DNA of 8,380 nt from a bacterium (GTDB lineage Bacteria; Auribacterota; UBA3054; B51-G9), in assembly GCA_029939815.1 (NCBI GenBank), contig JAOZSF010000023.1:1-8380 (forward strand). Reading direction: 5' to 3'. Of the stretch, positions 6,141-8,380 are shown piece after piece. The position numbers and the translations under genes were made by a program. The notes beneath the pieces are model-generated. The model was not told where the DNA came from. It saw only the letters and a list, made by a program, of their open reading frames with translations, and did not search any database. Every line of letters begins with the position of its first letter. Position 1 is the stretch's first letter.

Positions 6141-8261
6141 TTACTTGTCTTGATAGATTATATATGGTTCAAGCTGTTTTACAAAACCGGAAAGCTCTTT
6201 GTAAGCTTCATCATAGGACTCGTCTTTTGTCATCGGAGTTGAAAGCCGGACGAAAGCCCATCGGTCGCTTCTTCCTTTAAGGATCAAATCGAACGCGGTT
6301 TTAAAAGGCAGCCACGGGTAATTTCTGGTAGCATAAACTTTTTTACCACCGCTGCCTTCACACTGATACCAGTAAAGGATACATTCACGCACTCCGAGTT
6401 GTTTAAATCCGGCATCCATACGGGCGACCTCGAATTCATTTCCCGCAATAGACAGTTTTACCGGTATAGGTTCATCAATTTGCCACCCTTGTGCCGGGAA
6501 ACATGCTTCCGGAGCGTGAATAGAATGTCTGTCAGTATTGTTTTGAACTATTGCCAACATTACGCTATGCGGGTCATTATCTGTTTTTGCCACTGAAGAC
6601 AGCAAGTGCATCATCGCGATATTTAATAATCTTGGGTCTGAATTGCCAACGAGCTTGGATCTAAAAAAAGCCGATTGATAAGCAATACGGTTAATTTGAT
6701 TGCTTTCCCATTTCCCAAAATATGATTTAAGATATTGTCTAAGCTGTTTATTTTCGAGTTTGAAATCATTTGTCGCAAAATTCCCCTGAAGCAAAGTCCC
6801 TGCCGCAGTTGCATACTTAAAGTAACTGTTAGTTAGAACAAATAATCCTCTGAAATATTCCGTGTCACCAGGAAGCTGTTTTAATTCTTCTTCTGACACC
6901 GCCATTTTAACCATTGCTCTGTTTCCAATCACTTGAGGAATAGCAACTATGTAATTCAAAGGTCTTACCTGATAACCTTTTTCACCGACAACAATGGTCG
7001 GATAATTAGGAAGTGAAGTAATTCCCTTAGTATAATATATATTCTGTTTAACTTTCCCGCCGATATAGTAAGTTGCTAAAACAAGAATAACAGCGATGAG
7101 CATATGTTTCCAAAGAACTTTATAATACGAATAATCCGGCGCTGCTTTTGGTTCGGTATCGCTATTTACTTCTTCGGTTTCTTCGTCTTCTTCAGTTTCT
7201 TCGGATTCTTCCTGTTCTGCTTTGGCTTTTGCAGCTTCTTTAGCAGCTTTTTTCTTAAGCCACATTTCACGTTCTATTCCCGGCATCCGTTCAAGGTAAT
7301 GAGCAACGAGCCAAACCATTAAAAAGCCAAGACCGTAAACTATCACACCCGGATATTCATGAAAAGCGCCGAATGCGATTTTTTTCCCCCAGCCTTCCGA
7401 GAGGTGGAAAGTATGTTCAATCCAAACGAAAAATTTGCCGCAATAAGCAATTAAAACAATTCGCAGTGAATTATTAAGAATTGCTACCGGAATAATCAGG
7501 ATGACCATTACCGCGCGTTTCCACCATGTTTTCAACATCAGATAGCACATCAAAAGCGCAAGAACACTTGTCATCATCAGAGATTGCAAACCACTGCACG
7601 CGGCGGCAACATCAAAAGCGAGATCAGGCATATCGATCATAGAAACGTTTGTTCCCTGTCTTGCGACCTGAATATCAAAAGGTTTTCCTGTAAAATTAAT
7701 AAACCAGCATGCGAATTTCGTAGAAAGAATTCTCATTTTGAGCGAAACAACACTGCTGCCAAGACCCCATTGAACTGAAAAGAGCGATAGAAAAAGCGGG
7801 AACATAACTGCTCTGCCGAAGACCCAGCCACCAAGATAAAAGCACAGCGACCATATCAACGCGACAAATCCTATTGACTGCATTGCATTAATATCTCCCC
7901 TTTTGAACGCGAGAGTGAAAACCAGCGATGCGACAACAAAACCAAGTCCGATAAAACTTATTTTTTTAGGAACTGATTTTAATTGTTTTCCAACCCAGAA
8001 AAGCAACAGGCATGAACCAATAAAAATCATCATCCCGTTCGCGTTGTAACCGTGTTCACTGCCCCAACTGTCCCAGGTTCTCAGCAGAGGATATTTATAT
8101 GTATAAATTATAAGTACGGCAAGAATTAAAAACAAAAAGAAAGTCAATGTTCTAAAAATTGATATACTTTCATTTTCCGAATTATTATTTTGTCCGGCAG
8201 GAGATTCATTTACTATTTCGTTTTTGTTATCAGTATCAATATTGCTATTATTATCGTTCAT
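6141..8261 (-). CDS. Exosortase fused to EpsI-type C-terminal domain
   Basis: Exosortases are polytopic inner-membrane cysteine transpeptidases that process proteins carrying a C-terminal PEP-CTERM-type sorting tail and are often linked to exopolysaccharide export. This 706-residue protein has about seven hydrophobic segments between residues 35 and 325. The expected catalytic triad is visible: Cys222 in AAACSGLQS, Arg267 in NNSLRIVLIAY, and His301 in AFHEYPG. Residues about 330-372 form a charged, Lys/Ala- then Glu-rich linker, followed by another membrane segment (about 387-403). The soluble C-terminal part (about 415-706) contains HSIHAPEACFPAQGW (579-593), which matches the H-x-P-x-x-C-x-P-x-x-G-W signature of EpsI (DUF3485), the usual exosortase partner. 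It is thus an exosortase-EpsI fusion, roughly twice the length of a plain exosortase. It is the first gene after the promoter at 8332-8360. The ATG at 8261 is the only sensible start, although no Shine-Dalgarno sequence precedes it. The stop lies two bases before the next gene. No PEP-CTERM substrate is encoded in the window, so the exosortase subtype is left open. Confidence 0.93.
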   Translation of the reverse strand: MNDNNSNIDTDNKNEIVNESPAGQNNNSENESISIFRTLTFFLFLILAVLIIYTYKYPLLRTWDSWGSEHGYNANGMMIFIGSCLLLFWVGKQLKSVPKKISFIGLGFVVASLVFTLAFKRGDINAMQSIGFVALIWSLCFYLGGWVFGRAVMFPLFLSLFSVQWGLGSSVVSLKMRILSTKFACWFINFTGKPFDIQVARQGTNVSMIDMPDLAFDVAAACSGLQSLMMTSVLALLMCYLMLKTWWKRAVMVILIIPVAILNNSLRIVLIAYCGKFFVWIEHTFHLSEGWGKKIAFGAFHEYPGVIVYGLGFLMVWLVAHYLERMPGIEREMWLKKKAAKEAAKAKAEQEESEETEEDEETEEVNSDTEPKAAPDYSYYKVLWKHMLIAVILVLATYYIGGKVKQNIYYTKGITSLPNYPTIVVGEKGYQVRPLNYIVAIPQVIGNRAMVKMAVSEEELKQLPGDTEYFRGLFVLTNSYFKYATAAGTLLQGNFATNDFKLENKQLRQYLKSYFGKWESNQINRIAYQSAFFRSKLVGNSDPRLLNIAMMHLLSSVAKTDNDPHSVMLAIVQNNTDRHSIHAPEACFPAQGWQIDEPIPVKLSIAGNEFEVARMDAGFKQLGVRECILYWYQCEGSGGKKVYATRNYPWLPFKTAFDLILKGRSDRWAFVRLSTPMTKDESYDEAYKELSGFVKQLEPYIIYQDK

Positions 8262-8331
8262 AAGTTTTATGTTTTTATTAATAAATATATGCAGTAAATC
8301 TCAATTATTTAAATCAACTCAATTAATAAAA

Positions 8332-8360
8332 ATTATACACATTTACGTTTAAAAGGTCAA
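8332..8360 (-). promoter_or_regulatory. sigma70-type promoter of the exosortase operon
   Basis: On the minus strand a -35 TTGACC (8355-8360) and a -10 TATAAT (8332-8337) are separated by exactly 17 bases, which is close to the sigma70 consensus. Transcription should start near 8325, leaving an AT-rich leader of about 64 bases before the exosortase ATG at 8261. The leader has no Shine-Dalgarno sequence. An 8-base direct repeat (TAATTGAG on the minus strand, at 8318-8325 and 8300-8307, 18 bases apart) lies at and just below the predicted start and could be a regulator site, but it is short and in AT-rich DNA. The assignment rests on sequence match only. Confidence 0.75.
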
Positions 8361-8380
8361 TACGTAAGAAGTTTTAGGTC

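Noticed and set aside
7104..7322. Plus-strand Phe/Ser-rich 72-codon open frame
   Set aside because: Its composition is simply the complement of the Glu/Lys/Ala-rich linker of the exosortase on the other strand.
8300..8325. Pair of 8-base direct repeats in the exosortase leader
   Set aside because: They are short, in very AT-rich sequence and not symmetric; insufficient to call an operator.

Overview
The window is AT-rich and gene-dense, with no mobile element, CRISPR array or rRNA/tRNA gene visible. All the large genes lie on the minus strand. The content points to a Gram-negative (diderm) bacterium with an exosortase system, most likely of the PVC superphylum (Lentisphaerota, Kiritimatiellota or Verrucomicrobiota-like). 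The clues are an exosortase fused to an EpsI-type domain, an AsmA/YdbH-like envelope protein, and a tiny mS38-type (AURKAIP1/COX24) ribosomal protein with an N-terminal Pro-Cys-Gly. The taxonomic placement is inference.

Reading along the minus strand, a first transcription unit starts at a near-consensus sigma70 promoter (8332-8360). It runs through an exosortase-EpsI fusion, a YbbR/CdaR-like three-repeat membrane-anchored protein two bases downstream, and a 169-residue helical protein of unknown role. It ends at a nested AT-rich inverted repeat (4506-4560).

The 350-base interval between that unit and the next (about 4193-4558) looks empty on a conventional gene map but is full of signals. 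A perfect 17-bp palindrome (4390-4406) carries an extended -10 element on each strand, so it reads as a divergent promoter. Leftward it drives a 29-codon gene for an mS38-like ribosomal protein (4250-4339). Rightward it would drive a 21-codon hydrophobic peptide (4438-4503) that has the best Shine-Dalgarno sequence in the window and ends just before the inverted repeat.

The second minus-strand unit is therefore: mS38-like small protein, exported TPR protein, IspE (isoprenoid MEP pathway kinase), AsmA/YdbH-like membrane-anchored protein, and an anchored protein of unknown function. Spacing is tight (4-bp overlap to 12 bp where starts are clear). TPR next to ispE recalls the TPR-lolB-ispE cluster of Proteobacteria; here no lolB is seen, and a YdbH-like gene lies on the other side of ispE. 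Most genes in this unit lack a recognisable Shine-Dalgarno sequence, so translation may depend on coupling or AU-rich leaders.

The points most worth following up are the two very small genes, the symmetric divergent promoter between them, the exosortase-EpsI fusion with its acidic linker, and the YbbR protein without its usual diadenylate cyclase neighbour.
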